A stretch of 64,000 nucleotides of DNA from positions 634,202 through 698,201 of the forward strand of contig NZ_VSDO01000004.1 of NCBI RefSeq assembly GCF_008084145.1. The letters run 5' to 3'. The position numbers and the translations under genes were made by a program. The stretch's first letter is position 1; each line of letters opens with the position of its first letter. Origin of the DNA: Paenibacillus faecis (GTDB lineage Bacteria; Bacillota; Bacilli; Paenibacillales; Paenibacillaceae). The notes below the pieces were generated by a model. The model searched no databases and was not told the DNA's origin. It saw nothing but the letters and a program-made list of their open reading frames with translations. Positions 34,239 through 45,282 of this stretch are shown in pieces.

Positions 34239-35848
34239 AAATCATGATTGTGGACGATGAAGTGATCATCCGGACGGGGCTGGCCAGCGTGATCGCCTGG
34301 AAAGAGCTGGGCCTGACGCTGCTGCCGCCGGCCGCCTCCGCGGAGGAGGCGCTGGCCCGGATTCCGGAGGAGAAGCCGCAGATTCTGATGACGGATATCC
34401 GCATGAAAGGGAAAAGCGGGTTGCAGTTGGCGGAGGAAGCCAGGGAACTGGCTCCCGGTCTGGAAGTGATCATTCTGTCGGGCTATGGGGATTTCTCTTA
34501 TGCCCAGCAGGCGCTGCGGCAGGGAGTTTGCGATTACCTGCTGAAGACGAGTAAGCCCGAAGACATTATCCGGACGGTGATGCAGGCGAAGCGCCGGCTG
34601 CTGGAGCGCTGGGCGGAGGAGTCCCGGGCCGGGCAGCGGCTGCGGGAAGAACAGAAGCAGCGCTTCCACCAATGGGTTATCGAAGGGAACGCGCCTTTTG
34701 AAACGATTCCCGATTTTTTGCGGGCGAGGCCCTTGCGGAACGGGGAATACGGCGAATACGGCGAATACGGCGAACACGGCGAAGTTTGGCAGGCGATGAT
34801 CCTTACGGCGGAAGGCTGGGGCGGCGCCGAATCTTCTTTGTCTCTGCTGCTGTTCGCGGTGCAGAATATGCTGGAGGACCTGGTGCCGGGGGCGGGTTTT
34901 TACGCCCAGCGCGGGCGGATGGTCTGCGTGGCTCCGATGAGCGCGAACCGCGGGCGGCGGATGAAGCAGCTGGCCGGCTGGACCGATTGGGTGGAGCGGC
35001 AGTTGAAGTGCACGCTGCGCCTGGCCACGGGGGAGCCGGCCGACCTGCCGGAGCGGGTGCACCACAGTTATGCAACCGCCTCCATCGCCTTCCGGTATCA
35101 TACGCTGATCCCGGAGCGGATCTGGGATTATGGGGACATCGTGCATCGCCGGGGCGGGAAAACGGTTTTAACCCCGGAAGAAGAAACCGAACTGGGCGCC
35201 CTGCTGCTCGATCAGGATGCCGTCGGCCTGAAGGCCTGGACGCATTGTGTCGTCGAAGAGCTTATCCGCGATCCCGATTGCACGCTGGAATCGCTGCGGG
35301 CCTGCGTGCAATCCGCAGCGCTGGCGGCTCACCGCTGGCTTGCGCGCACGCTCCGGGCCATCGGCCGGGAGGACGAATTCCGGCCGGATCCCTGGACCCC
35401 GGGCGAGGAGACCGGGCCTTGGACCGGGATTCGGGATGAGCTGTTCCGGCATCTCCACGGAGTGATGCAGGGCTACCATGGCCGGGCGGGCGAAGGCCAG
35501 CGGTCTCACGTGGAGCGGGCGAAGGCATTTATCGAGTCCTGCCCGGCCCAAGAGATCAGCCTGCAGCAAGTGGCGAATCATGTGCACCTGCACCCGGGCC
35601 ACTTAAGCGAGCTGTTCAAAAAGGAGACCGGCAGCACGTTCAGCGATTTCGTCACCGCCGTGCGGATCCGGAAAGCGGAGCAACTGCTGGCCGTGACCCC
35701 TGCCAAAGTCAGCGAGGTCGCCTGGATGATCGGGTACGAGGACGTGAAGTATTTTAGCCGTCTTTTTAAGAAATACACGGGAAAAACGCCAAGCGAATAT
35801 CGCGAATGGGGCGATTCCCAATATGCGCAAGCGGAACGGCGCATTTAG
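34235..35848 (+). CDS. YesN-type response regulator with AraC DNA-binding domain
   Basis: 537 residues from ATG 34235 (GGGAGGAAG upstream). Receiver domain at 1-120: MKIMIVDDE, phospho-acceptor Asp54 in ILMTDIRMKG and KTSKP for the Lys. A central region of about 290 residues of the kind found in YesN regulators follows; it carries a short tandem tract EYGEYGEYGEHGE at about 171-183. AraC-type double helix-turn-helix at the C-terminus: ISLQQVANHVHLHPGHLSELFKKETG and VSEVAWMIGYEDVKYFSRLFKKYTGKTPSEYR. Expected activator of this operon. Confidence 0.93.
   Translation: MKIMIVDDEVIIRTGLASVIAWKELGLTLLPPAASAEEALARIPEEKPQILMTDIRMKGKSGLQLAEEARELAPGLEVIILSGYGDFSYAQQALRQGVCDYLLKTSKPEDIIRTVMQAKRRLLERWAEESRAGQRLREEQKQRFHQWVIEGNAPFETIPDFLRARPLRNGEYGEYGEYGEHGEVWQAMILTAEGWGGAESSLSLLLFAVQNMLEDLVPGAGFYAQRGRMVCVAPMSANRGRRMKQLAGWTDWVERQLKCTLRLATGEPADLPERVHHSYATASIAFRYHTLIPERIWDYGDIVHRRGGKTVLTPEEETELGALLLDQDAVGLKAWTHCVVEELIRDPDCTLESLRACVQSAALAAHRWLARTLRAIGREDEFRPDPWTPGEETGPWTGIRDELFRHLHGVMQGYHGRAGEGQRSHVERAKAFIESCPAQEISLQQVANHVHLHPGHLSELFKKETGSTFSDFVTAVRIRKAEQLLAVTPAKVSEVAWMIGYEDVKYFSRLFKKYTGKTPSEYREWGDSQYAQAERRI
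34745..34783 (+). repeat. 9-bp coding microsatellite in the response regulator
   Basis: GAATACGGC repeated three times, then GAACACGGC and GAA, encoding E-Y-G units. Length changes would stay in frame. Confidence 0.9.
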
Positions 35849-35925
35849 AGCCGGAAATCCGGAACGGGTGCTGCCGTCGTCCGGCATGGGAAGGTCGTGT
35901 TGATTTGAAGGAAGGGGAGATGGGA

Positions 35926-38517
35926 ATGGAACGGGAATGGAGTATAGAACTGGGCGGTCCATGGAAGATCCAGCATTTCGAACCGGGAGAGAAACCGGCG
36001 CTGGAGCTGGCCGCCCCGGGATTGGACGATCGCTACTGGATCGGCGCCGACGTCCCTGGGGACGTCCACTCGGCATTGATCAGGCGGGGCGTTATCGATT
36101 CGCCCTACTACGGGCATAACGACGCGAAATGCCGGTGGATCGAACGCAAGGAATGGTGGTACAGAACTACGTTTACGTTGGATGCTGGACCGGACCCCGC
36201 CGCTGGGGAACGCGCCGAGCTGGTCTTCGAAGGCTTGGATACCTTCGCGACCGTGTACGTCAACGGCCACGAAGTCGGGAAGACCGCCAACATGCTGATG
36301 TCCCATACGTTTGATGTGACGCGCCTCGTGCGCGGCGGATGGAATTCGCTGGCCGTCAAGTTCGATCCGCTGCACCTCCATCACCGGGACAAAGAGCAGT
36401 TCGAATGGTCCTCCTATACCAAAGAACGGCCCTGGCTGCGCAAGGCGGCGATGAACTTCGGCTGGGATTGGGGACCGCGGCTGGTCACGGCGGGCGTCTG
36501 GGGCAAGGTTCGCCTGAACCTGCGGCAGCTGGCCAAGCTGGAAGGCTTCTACGCTTATACCGCTTCACTGGCGGAGGATCGCAGCGAGGCGGTTCTCGTC
36601 GTCGAAGCGGAGACGAGGGCCTTGGCGAGCGGCGTCCGCGCGGAAGTCGAGCTGAGGCTGCTCGACGCGGAAGGACACGCGGTCGCCGAGGCCGTACGGC
36701 CGGTAGAGGAGAGCCGGAAATCGCTCTACACGGGCAGGCGGGCCAAAACGGCCGCGGAGCTCCGGGTTCCCGCTCCGCGCCTGTGGTGGACGCATGACCT
36801 CGGCGAACCGTATCTCTACCGCCTTGAGGTTGTACTCCGGGCGGAAGGCCGCGAGGTGGACCGGTACGTTCAGCCCTTCGGCATCCGGACGGTCGAGCTG
36901 GCTCTACGCGATGAAGCGGACAACCGCTCGTTCACTTTTGTGCTGAACGGCGTCAAAATATACGCCAAAGGGGCCAATTGGATTCCGGCGGATCATATGA
37001 TCGGCGCGATTCCGGAGGAGAGATACCGCGAATTGGTGGAGCTGTCCGTGCTGGGGCATATGAATATGCTGCGTGTCTGGGCGGGGGGCATTTACGAGAA
37101 GGATGTTTTTTACGAGGAATGCGACCGTCAGGGCGTGCTGGTGTGGCAGGATTTTGCCTTCGCCAACGCGCTTTTCCCGGATTTTAACCGGGATTTCATG
37201 GAGAATGTCCGGCAGGAGGTAGCCGACAATGTACGCCGTTTGCGGAACCGGGCTTCCCTGGCGCTCTGGTGCGGGAACAATGAGATCGACTGGTTGGTTG
37301 ACATGAAATCGGCCGCCGGAGATATTACCGGTCCGTTTTACGGCGAGAGCATTTACCATGAACTGATCCCCGAGCTGTTGGAGGAGCTGGACCCGGCGCG
37401 GCCGTATTGGCCTTCCTCGCCCTATGGGGCGGAGGACGGTTTTGACGCCAACGACCCGGGGACGGGGGACCGCCACAATTGGCAGGTCTGGCACGGCTCC
37501 GTTTACCCCCGGATGTACGGGGAGCCACCGCGGCTCGACTACAGCATGAAGGGCGTGACGTTCAAAAATTACAAGCGGGACCTCGCGCTGTTCAGCAGCG
37601 AATTCGGGATGCATGCCTCGGCCAACCGTTATACTCTGGAGCGGAACATTCCGGCGGGCGAATTTTATTGGGGCAGTCCGGAGATGGCTTACCGGAACAA
37701 AGACACGAACCACCAGAAGGGGATCCTGCTGATGGAAAGCTTCACGGGCATTCCCCGCGACATCGAGGAGTACATGAACTTCTCGATGCTCACGCAGGCC
37801 GAGGGGCTGAAATACGGCATCGAGCATTACCGCCGCCTGAAGCCGCGCAACAGCGGGGCGCTGGTTTGGCAGCTGAACGACAGCTGGCCGGGAACCAGTT
37901 GGTCCATGATCGACTACGAGCTGCTGCCGAAGGCTTCTTATTATTATGGCCGGACCTTTTTTCATCCGCTGCTGCTGTCGCTGGAGCATGAGCCGGGCGA
38001 GCCGCTGAAAGTGTGGGTGGTCAACGATACGGCGGATTCGTTGAAAGGGACGGTATCCCTTAAGATTTACCGTCTGGATGACGGCAGCCTCGTGTCCGAG
38101 AAGCGGTTTGACTTCGAGGCTGCGGGATTCGCCCCGGCCCAGCGGGTGGGCGAGCTGTCCGAACCGGAGGCGCTGGCGGGCGCCGCGTCCGCGGAGGAAG
38201 TGATGGTCGAGCTCACCGCCCAAGGGTTCGGCGCTCCGGCGAACCGCTATTACCTGCGGGACCCGAAGGATCTCCGGTTGCCGCAGGCTTCGCTTGCGGC
38301 GGAGATCGACCGGGAGGCCGGCACGGTAACGGTGACGGCGGCGGCCGGCCGGGGCGCGGCCCGGCTGGTGAAGCTGGAGCTGCCGCTGGGGCGGGTCCGC
38401 TACAGCGACAACTACTTCGATCTGCTGCCGGGCGAGAGCCGGATCGTGGAGGTGCGGCATCCGGAGGGTCTGCCGCTGCCTTGGGACCGGCTGCGGGTGA
38501 GCGCGCTGAACGAATAA
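35926..38517 (+). CDS. glycoside hydrolase family 2 protein, beta-mannosidase-like
   Basis: 863 residues from ATG 35926, spaced 6 bases from GGAAGGGGAG (ATG 35920 is an alternative). Domain order as in beta-mannosidases: N-terminal jelly-roll with VPGDVHSALIRRGVI and DPYYGHND-like SPYYGHNDAKCRWIERKEWWYR, Ig-like domain, TIM barrel from about residue 330 (NGVKIYAKGANWIPADHM), acid/base Glu453 in LWCGNNEIDW and nucleophile Glu559 in FSSEFGMHA, then C-terminal beta domains. No signal peptide, so it acts on imported beta-mannosides in the cytoplasm, releasing mannose from the non-reducing end. Last gene of the operon. Confidence 0.9.
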   Translation: MEREWSIELGGPWKIQHFEPGEKPALELAAPGLDDRYWIGADVPGDVHSALIRRGVIDSPYYGHNDAKCRWIERKEWWYRTTFTLDAGPDPAAGERAELVFEGLDTFATVYVNGHEVGKTANMLMSHTFDVTRLVRGGWNSLAVKFDPLHLHHRDKEQFEWSSYTKERPWLRKAAMNFGWDWGPRLVTAGVWGKVRLNLRQLAKLEGFYAYTASLAEDRSEAVLVVEAETRALASGVRAEVELRLLDAEGHAVAEAVRPVEESRKSLYTGRRAKTAAELRVPAPRLWWTHDLGEPYLYRLEVVLRAEGREVDRYVQPFGIRTVELALRDEADNRSFTFVLNGVKIYAKGANWIPADHMIGAIPEERYRELVELSVLGHMNMLRVWAGGIYEKDVFYEECDRQGVLVWQDFAFANALFPDFNRDFMENVRQEVADNVRRLRNRASLALWCGNNEIDWLVDMKSAAGDITGPFYGESIYHELIPELLEELDPARPYWPSSPYGAEDGFDANDPGTGDRHNWQVWHGSVYPRMYGEPPRLDYSMKGVTFKNYKRDLALFSSEFGMHASANRYTLERNIPAGEFYWGSPEMAYRNKDTNHQKGILLMESFTGIPRDIEEYMNFSMLTQAEGLKYGIEHYRRLKPRNSGALVWQLNDSWPGTSWSMIDYELLPKASYYYGRTFFHPLLLSLEHEPGEPLKVWVVNDTADSLKGTVSLKIYRLDDGSLVSEKRFDFEAAGFAPAQRVGELSEPEALAGAASAEEVMVELTAQGFGAPANRYYLRDPKDLRLPQASLAAEIDREAGTVTVTAAAGRGAARLVKLELPLGRVRYSDNYFDLLPGESRIVEVRHPEGLPLPWDRLRVSALNE

Positions 38518-38567
38518 AAAAGGTTGACCGAATGCGGGGCGTAATGCCCCGTCGGTCAACCTTTTTT
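38517..38567 (+). terminator. terminator of the glycan operon
   Basis: AAAAAAGGTTGACCGA...GGGGCGTAATGCCCC...TCGGTCAACCTTTTTTT: long stem with a nested GGGGC/GCCCC tip, beginning at the stop codon. Symmetric A and T runs could also end transcription from the right. Confidence 0.92.
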
Positions 38568-38579
38568 TGAGCTTGAGGG

Positions 38580-38771
38580 ATTAACGGGAGAACCTCCCGT
38601 TAATTCAGAACATTTCGCCCTCCGGTAGGGAATTAGCGGGAATTCCTCCCGCTAATCCGCCCAGAAAGGGCCAAAAGTTCAGCAGAGCTCCCGATTAGCG
38701 GGAGTTTGTCCCGCTAATCGTTCCGTGTGAGCTTCCAGGCCGGAATTAACGGGAGTTTCTCCCGCTAATTC
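38580..38771. repeat. array of four intergenic hairpins (REP-like)
   Basis: Perfect or near-perfect palindromes ATTAACGGGA/TCCCGTTAAT at 38580-38604, ATTAGCGGGA/TCCCGCTAAT at 38632-38656, GATTAGCGGGA/TCCCGCTAATC at 38693-38719 and GAATTAACGGGA/TCCCGCTAATTC at 38743-38771, with 5-base loops and centres 51-62 bases apart. Intervening sequence is unique. Same hairpin type occurs inside R2 (26.9, 28.5 and 61.5 kb). Confidence 0.88.
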
Positions 38772-38811
38772 TTCGCAGGGCCCCGCGAAGTTCCAGCGCC
38801 GGCGCACCGGG

Positions 38812-38859
38812 CCCGGCAGCCCCGGCACCCGGCAGCCCGGGCACCCGGCAGCCCGGGCG
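38812..38859. repeat. 16-bp GC-rich tandem repeat
   Basis: Three units of CCCGGCAGCCC(C/G)GG(C)(A/G). Lies in the gene-free stretch between the hairpin array and the end of nrdB; the small reverse ORF covering it is not convincing. Confidence 0.8.
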
Positions 38860-38956
38860 CTCTCTTTTACCGGCCCAGGCCCAAGTCCAGTCCGCTTCGC
38901 ATTACCCTTGGCTGGACGCACCAACGAACCATCTTGGCCGTCCGGGGTACTCCCGC

Positions 38957-39988
38957 TTACAGGTCGTCAAACCCGTTGTCGTCGCCGACCTTCCCGTAGT
39001 TGCGGGACTTGGCTTCGAAGAAGTCCGTCTTGGTCGCGTTCAGCGCTTCATCCGAGAACGGCTTGATCCAAGGCATGCAGTTGACGTCGACGCCTTGGTA
39101 GCCTTTTTCCAGGCCCATCAGGGTGAGGCGCTTGTTGGCGATGTATTTGATGTAGTCGGACAGCTCGTTCAGGTCGATGCCGCGCACTTCCTTCAGGGTA
39201 TAATGCGCCCAGTTGGTTTCGAGCTGTACGGCACGGTCGATCGTGCGGTATACGTAATCCATGTTTTCCTTGGTGTTCAGCTCCGGATAGTCGATCAGCA
39301 GTTGCTTGAACACTTCGGCGAAGAAATAGCAGTGCTGGTTCTCGTCGCGCTGAATGTACGAGATCATTTGGCTTGTGCCCATCATCTTCTGGTCGCGGGC
39401 CAGATTGTAGAAGAAGGCGAAGGTGCTGTAGAAGAAAATGCCCTCGAGAATCAGGTCCGCCACCAGCGCTTCAAAGAACGACTGCGGCGTCGGTTCGTCG
39501 CGGAAGTTTTGATAGATGTCGGAAATGAACTTGTTCCGCTCCAGCAGAACCGGGTCGTGCTTCCAGTATTCGAAGATTTCCTTCTGCTCCTGCTCGGACA
39601 CGATGGAGGAGAGCACGTAGGAGTACGACTGGTTGTGAACGACTTCCTGCTGACCGATAATCGCCGAGATCGCCTCCAGCGAGGAGTCGGTAAAATACCG
39701 TTTCACATCGCCGACGAACATCGTCTGCATCGAATCCAGCACGGCGAGCAGCGAAATGTTGATTTTAAACGTGCGCTGCTCTTCCGGATCAAGCCCCACG
39801 AATTGCTGGGCGTCCTTGTTCATCGGAATTTCGTCCGCGATCCAGTGGTTCAGGAGCAGGACTTTGTACAGCTTATACATATGCGGCATGCGGATATCGT
39901 TCCAGTTGAGTATTCCCGAGCATTCCCCGCCGATGATGCGCGTGGATTTGTTCGGCGCCTCCGTGTTAAAAATCGTTTGCAGTTGCAT
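38957..39988 (-). CDS. nrdB: class I ribonucleotide reductase beta subunit (tyrosyl-radical type)
   Basis: 343 residues. All radical-cofactor residues are visible: Asp in AVLDSMQTMF, Glu and His plus the radical Tyr in QQEVVHNQSYSY, Glu in LILEGIFFYSTF, and Glu/His in QRDENQHCYFF. The protein houses the dimetal-tyrosyl radical and passes the radical to NrdA for reduction of ribonucleotides to deoxyribonucleotides under aerobic conditions. Subclass (Ia or related) is not decided here; no nrdI or nrdH is adjacent, which argues against class Ib. Lies 60 bases after nrdA in one operon. Confidence 0.93.
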   Translation of the reverse strand: MQLQTIFNTEAPNKSTRIIGGECSGILNWNDIRMPHMYKLYKVLLLNHWIADEIPMNKDAQQFVGLDPEEQRTFKINISLLAVLDSMQTMFVGDVKRYFTDSSLEAISAIIGQQEVVHNQSYSYVLSSIVSEQEQKEIFEYWKHDPVLLERNKFISDIYQNFRDEPTPQSFFEALVADLILEGIFFYSTFAFFYNLARDQKMMGTSQMISYIQRDENQHCYFFAEVFKQLLIDYPELNTKENMDYVYRTIDRAVQLETNWAHYTLKEVRGIDLNELSDYIKYIANKRLTLMGLEKGYQGVDVNCMPWIKPFSDEALNATKTDFFEAKSRNYGKVGDDNGFDDL

Positions 39989-40048
39989 GGATTTTCATCT
40001 CCTTGATTATATTGAAAGCCTTCGGGCCGGGTTCACCTCCCGCGCTTC

Positions 40049-42382
<2,334 letters not shown>

Positions 42383-42460
42383 GAGTAAATTCCTCGCTTT
42401 CTGAGCATGGGGTGATGCCTGGATCGAATCTCTCCGTCAGGCTTAAATCTACAAATCTTA

Positions 42461-42477
42461 ATTCTCAAATTGAGAAT
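42461..42477. promoter_or_regulatory. palindrome upstream of nrdA (candidate operator)
   Basis: ATTCTCAA-A-TTGAGAAT, a perfect 8-1-8 inverted repeat 79 bases before the nrdA start. It is not a NrdR box and does not match Fur or PerR consensus in orientation. Regulator unknown. Confidence 0.45.
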
Positions 42478-42485
42478 ATTCAGGG

Positions 42486-42511
42486 AAAAAGGGGCGTCCG
42501 CTGAGGACGCC
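42486..42511 (-). terminator. terminator of the nrdDG operon
   Basis: On the minus strand GGCGTCC-tcagc-GGACGCC followed by CCTTTTT, 71 bases beyond the nrdG stop. Confidence 0.85.
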
Positions 42512-42581
42512 GTCGGTACTATTTTCGAGCAAGTCTATAAAAAGCATCACAGACCATAAATTATACTAGAAACTTCATAAG

Positions 42582-43112
42582 CTAGAAAGAGAAAGTTGGC
42601 TCCCAAAGCACCGCTTCTCCGGAAGAGAGGCTCTTCGGAATGTCGATCAGCCTCTGGTTGGAGCTGCCCCGGTAGAGCAGGGAGGGGTCGCGCAGTTCCT
42701 CGACAAAGCGCCCGTCTACCAACACTTGGCACCGTTCGAGCAGGCGGTATTCGGGCGACCCGGTCTCCGCGTGCTCCGGCGCGGTCAATTCTTCATAGGT
42801 ATAGCCGCTGTAAATCCAAATCGGCACGGTTCCGGCCGCGGCGCGGAGCCGGTCGATAAACGCCCCGACTTCCGCCGCGGAGAAGAACGGATCGCCGCCC
42901 AGCAGGCTTACTCCGCTCAGCAGCGGGTTGTTCGCAATATCGGCGATGATCTCCGCCTCCCGTTCGGGCGTCAGCGGCTCGCCGTAATTGAAATTCCAGG
43001 TGGCCGCGCTGAAGCAGCCTTTGCAGTAATGGCGGCACCCGCTGATAAAGATGGCGGCGCGCAGGCCTTCGCCCTCATTGATGGATTCCGGGTAGTAGCC
43101 GCAAATATTCAT
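42582..43112 (-). CDS. nrdG: anaerobic ribonucleotide reductase activating protein
   Basis: 176 residues from the ATG that overlaps the nrdD stop (ATGA), implying coupled translation. Radical-SAM cluster motif CRHYCKGC (Cx3Cx2C), NICGYYPESINEGEGLRAAIFISGC at the N-terminus, LLGGDPFFSA and YSGYTYEEL as in NrdG. It reductively cleaves S-adenosylmethionine to install the glycyl radical on NrdD. The longer ORF upstream is not used. Confidence 0.93.
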   Translation of the reverse strand: MNICGYYPESINEGEGLRAAIFISGCRHYCKGCFSAATWNFNYGEPLTPEREAEIIADIANNPLLSGVSLLGGDPFFSAAEVGAFIDRLRAAAGTVPIWIYSGYTYEELTAPEHAETGSPEYRLLERCQVLVDGRFVEELRDPSLLYRGSSNQRLIDIPKSLSSGEAVLWEPTFSF

Positions 43113-45100
43113 GCGTCGTGCTTGACCCGGTCCCGGACCTCCGCCTGTTTGGCCGCGTTGAAGCGGGTTTGAAAATCGCCGGTCAGATATCCTGTGACGC
43201 GGCGCAGGCGGCGGATGTGGACATCGTTCTCGTGACTGCCGCAGGAAGGGCAGTTCGCGCCGATAATCCCCTCGAACCCGCAAGCCGAGCAGCGGTCGAT
43301 CGGATGGTTGATGCTGAAGTAGCTGACCTGCTGCGAGAGCGCGTATTGCACGATCTTCAGGAACGCCGCCGGATTGCTGCGGGCGTTGCCGTTCAATTCG
43401 ATATAAGAGATCGCCCCGGCGTTGCAGAGGCCGTGGAACGGCGCTTCGAGCTCTATTTTTTTGGCGGCGCTCAGTTTGTAGTACACCGGAATGTGGAACG
43501 AGTTCGTATAGTATTCGCGCTCCACGACGCCCGGTACGGTGCCGTAAAAAGCGCGGTCGCGCTTCGTGAACTTCCCGGACAGCCCCTCCGCCGGCGTGGC
43601 GAACAGGGTGATGTTCAAGTTGTGGACTTCGCTCATCCGGTCGCAGTAGTCGCGCATATAGGCGATCAAATCGTAAGCTTTTTTGTAGACCGCTTCATCC
43701 TCGCCATGGTGCTTGCCGTACATCGCCTTCATGCATTCCGCAAGTCCGATGAAACCGATGGAAAGGCTGCCGTGCTTCAGCAGGTCGCCGACCGCGTCAT
43801 CCGGGCCGAGCTGTTCGCCGCCTTCCCATACGCCTTCGCGCATCATGAAATCCGAGGCTTTGGCCTTCTGGGCCGACTGGATTTGGAAGCGGTGCAGCAG
43901 GCCCTCGAGGGCGATATCCATATAGTGGTCCAGTTCCCGGTAGAACCCGCGCTCATCGGCTTCCTTCCGCCGGCCCAGCGCGATGCCGTGCTCCAGTCCG
44001 AGCTTGACGAGATTGAGCGTATTAAAGGAAAGATTGCCTTTGCCGGACAGGCGGTTCCGGCCGAACCGGTCGCTCAGCACGCGCGTGCGGCAGCCCATGG
44101 TGGCGAATTCGGTATCCGGATTCTGCGGATCGTAATGTACCAGGTTCAGCGGCGCGTCCAGATTGGCGAAGTTCGGATAGAGCCGCTTGGCCGAGCATTC
44201 GGCCGCCATCAGGAACAGCTCGTAATTCGGTTCGCCCGGATTCTGGTTGACACCCTGTTTGCACTTGAAGATTTGAATCGGAAAAATCGGAGTCTCCCCG
44301 CTGCCGAGTCCCCGCATCGTCGCGGTCAGCAGCGAGCGGATAACGAGTTGGCCTTCCGGCGATGTGCAGGTCCCGTAGTTGATGCTGGTGAACGGGATTT
44401 GTCCGCCCGCGCGGCTCGACATCGTGTTGAGATTGTGAATCAGGCTTTCCGCGCCCTGGAGCGTTTCGCTTTCGGTTTCTTTTAAGGCGTATTTGAAAGC
44501 TCTCGGAAACCGCTCCCGGAGATCGTCGCGGCTCATGGTCACTTCACCGCCGAGATCGGCGGCCGGATCGCCTTCCTCCATATATTCCAGCCCTTTGCGG
44601 AAGTATTTGGCGAAGGACTTGGCCACGTAAGGGGCCAGGTCAAAGTCGAGCATGTTGGCGGAGACGCCGCCGTATTGGCTGTTTTGCTGCGACTGGAAAA
44701 TAATCGCGACGAGCGCCATCGCGGTCATGATCGAGTTCGGCGGTCTGACGCTGCCGTTGCCGGTATTGAAGCCTTCACGGAGCAGTTTGGCGAACGGGAT
44801 AAAAATGCAGTTCGTCGTTCCGATGGCGTATTGGTCGAGGTCATGCACATAGACCACATTATCTTGAATCGCTTGAACGAGCCGCGGAGGCATAACGAAG
44901 TGGTTGGCGTACCATTTGGCGTACTCGCTGCCGAATTTGCTCATTTTGCCCGAGAAGCTTTCCCCGTTCAAATTGGCGTTTTCGCGCAGGACTTCCAAAT
45001 TGGAGCTGGCCACGATTTCTTCGCCCAGCTTGATGACTTCCTCGAGCATGCCTTCCTTGGCGTTATCGGTATTTGTAGTGAAATGGTTGAGCAGTGCCAT
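43109..45100 (-). CDS. nrdD: anaerobic (class III) ribonucleoside-triphosphate reductase
   Basis: 663 residues from the ATG with AAGGAGATCATATC upstream. Core features: NCIFIPFAKLL, PFTSINYGTCTS, MGCRTRV, C-terminal zinc site CSACGFEGIIGANCPSC and glycyl-radical segment RRVTGYLTG. It reduces ribonucleotides without oxygen. It starts directly in the catalytic domain region (NLEVLRENANLNGE), so the about 100-residue N-terminal ATP-cone found in E. coli and T4-type enzymes is absent and dATP allosteric shut-down through it is not expected. The in-frame extension up to 45451 runs through the riboswitch and is not coding. Confidence 0.94.
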   Translation of the reverse strand: MALLNHFTTNTDNAKEGMLEEVIKLGEEIVASSNLEVLRENANLNGESFSGKMSKFGSEYAKWYANHFVMPPRLVQAIQDNVVYVHDLDQYAIGTTNCIFIPFAKLLREGFNTGNGSVRPPNSIMTAMALVAIIFQSQQNSQYGGVSANMLDFDLAPYVAKSFAKYFRKGLEYMEEGDPAADLGGEVTMSRDDLRERFPRAFKYALKETESETLQGAESLIHNLNTMSSRAGGQIPFTSINYGTCTSPEGQLVIRSLLTATMRGLGSGETPIFPIQIFKCKQGVNQNPGEPNYELFLMAAECSAKRLYPNFANLDAPLNLVHYDPQNPDTEFATMGCRTRVLSDRFGRNRLSGKGNLSFNTLNLVKLGLEHGIALGRRKEADERGFYRELDHYMDIALEGLLHRFQIQSAQKAKASDFMMREGVWEGGEQLGPDDAVGDLLKHGSLSIGFIGLAECMKAMYGKHHGEDEAVYKKAYDLIAYMRDYCDRMSEVHNLNITLFATPAEGLSGKFTKRDRAFYGTVPGVVEREYYTNSFHIPVYYKLSAAKKIELEAPFHGLCNAGAISYIELNGNARSNPAAFLKIVQYALSQQVSYFSINHPIDRCSACGFEGIIGANCPSCGSHENDVHIRRLRRVTGYLTGDFQTRFNAAKQAEVRDRVKHDA

Positions 45101-45133
45101 GATATGATCTCCTTCCGATTCACAACTGGAAAT

Positions 45134-45169
45134 AAAAAAGCATTCCCAACCCCAGGAGGTCGAAAATGC
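45134..45169 (-). terminator. riboswitch-controlled terminator before nrdD
   Basis: On the minus strand GCATTTTC pairs with GGGAATGC (8 bp, two G-U) around a 14-base loop and is followed by TTTTTT, 33 bases ahead of the nrdD start: the expression platform of the upstream cobalamin riboswitch. Confidence 0.8.
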
Positions 45170-45282
45170 CCGGATGCGCTCTGAAAACAGCACGTCGCCT
45201 ATGCGGCGCGCCGGAATGACTTCTATGTATGGCGGCAAGCGGACACCTTGGCCTGTACCTCGCAGGGTTATCGGGTGCCATC

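Noticed and set aside
36904-38559. 551-codon minus-strand frame opposite the mannosidase
   Set aside because: Shadow frame; includes the terminator and covers catalytic residues of the sense gene.
38580-38771. CRISPR-like array
   Set aside because: Units are palindromes with varied arms, spacing 51-62 bases is irregular, only four copies and no cas genes; interpreted as REP-like hairpins.
38679-38924. 81-codon minus-strand ORF in the nrdB-mannosidase intergenic region
   Set aside because: Composed of hairpin repeats and the 16-bp tandem; no ribosome site and no family resemblance.
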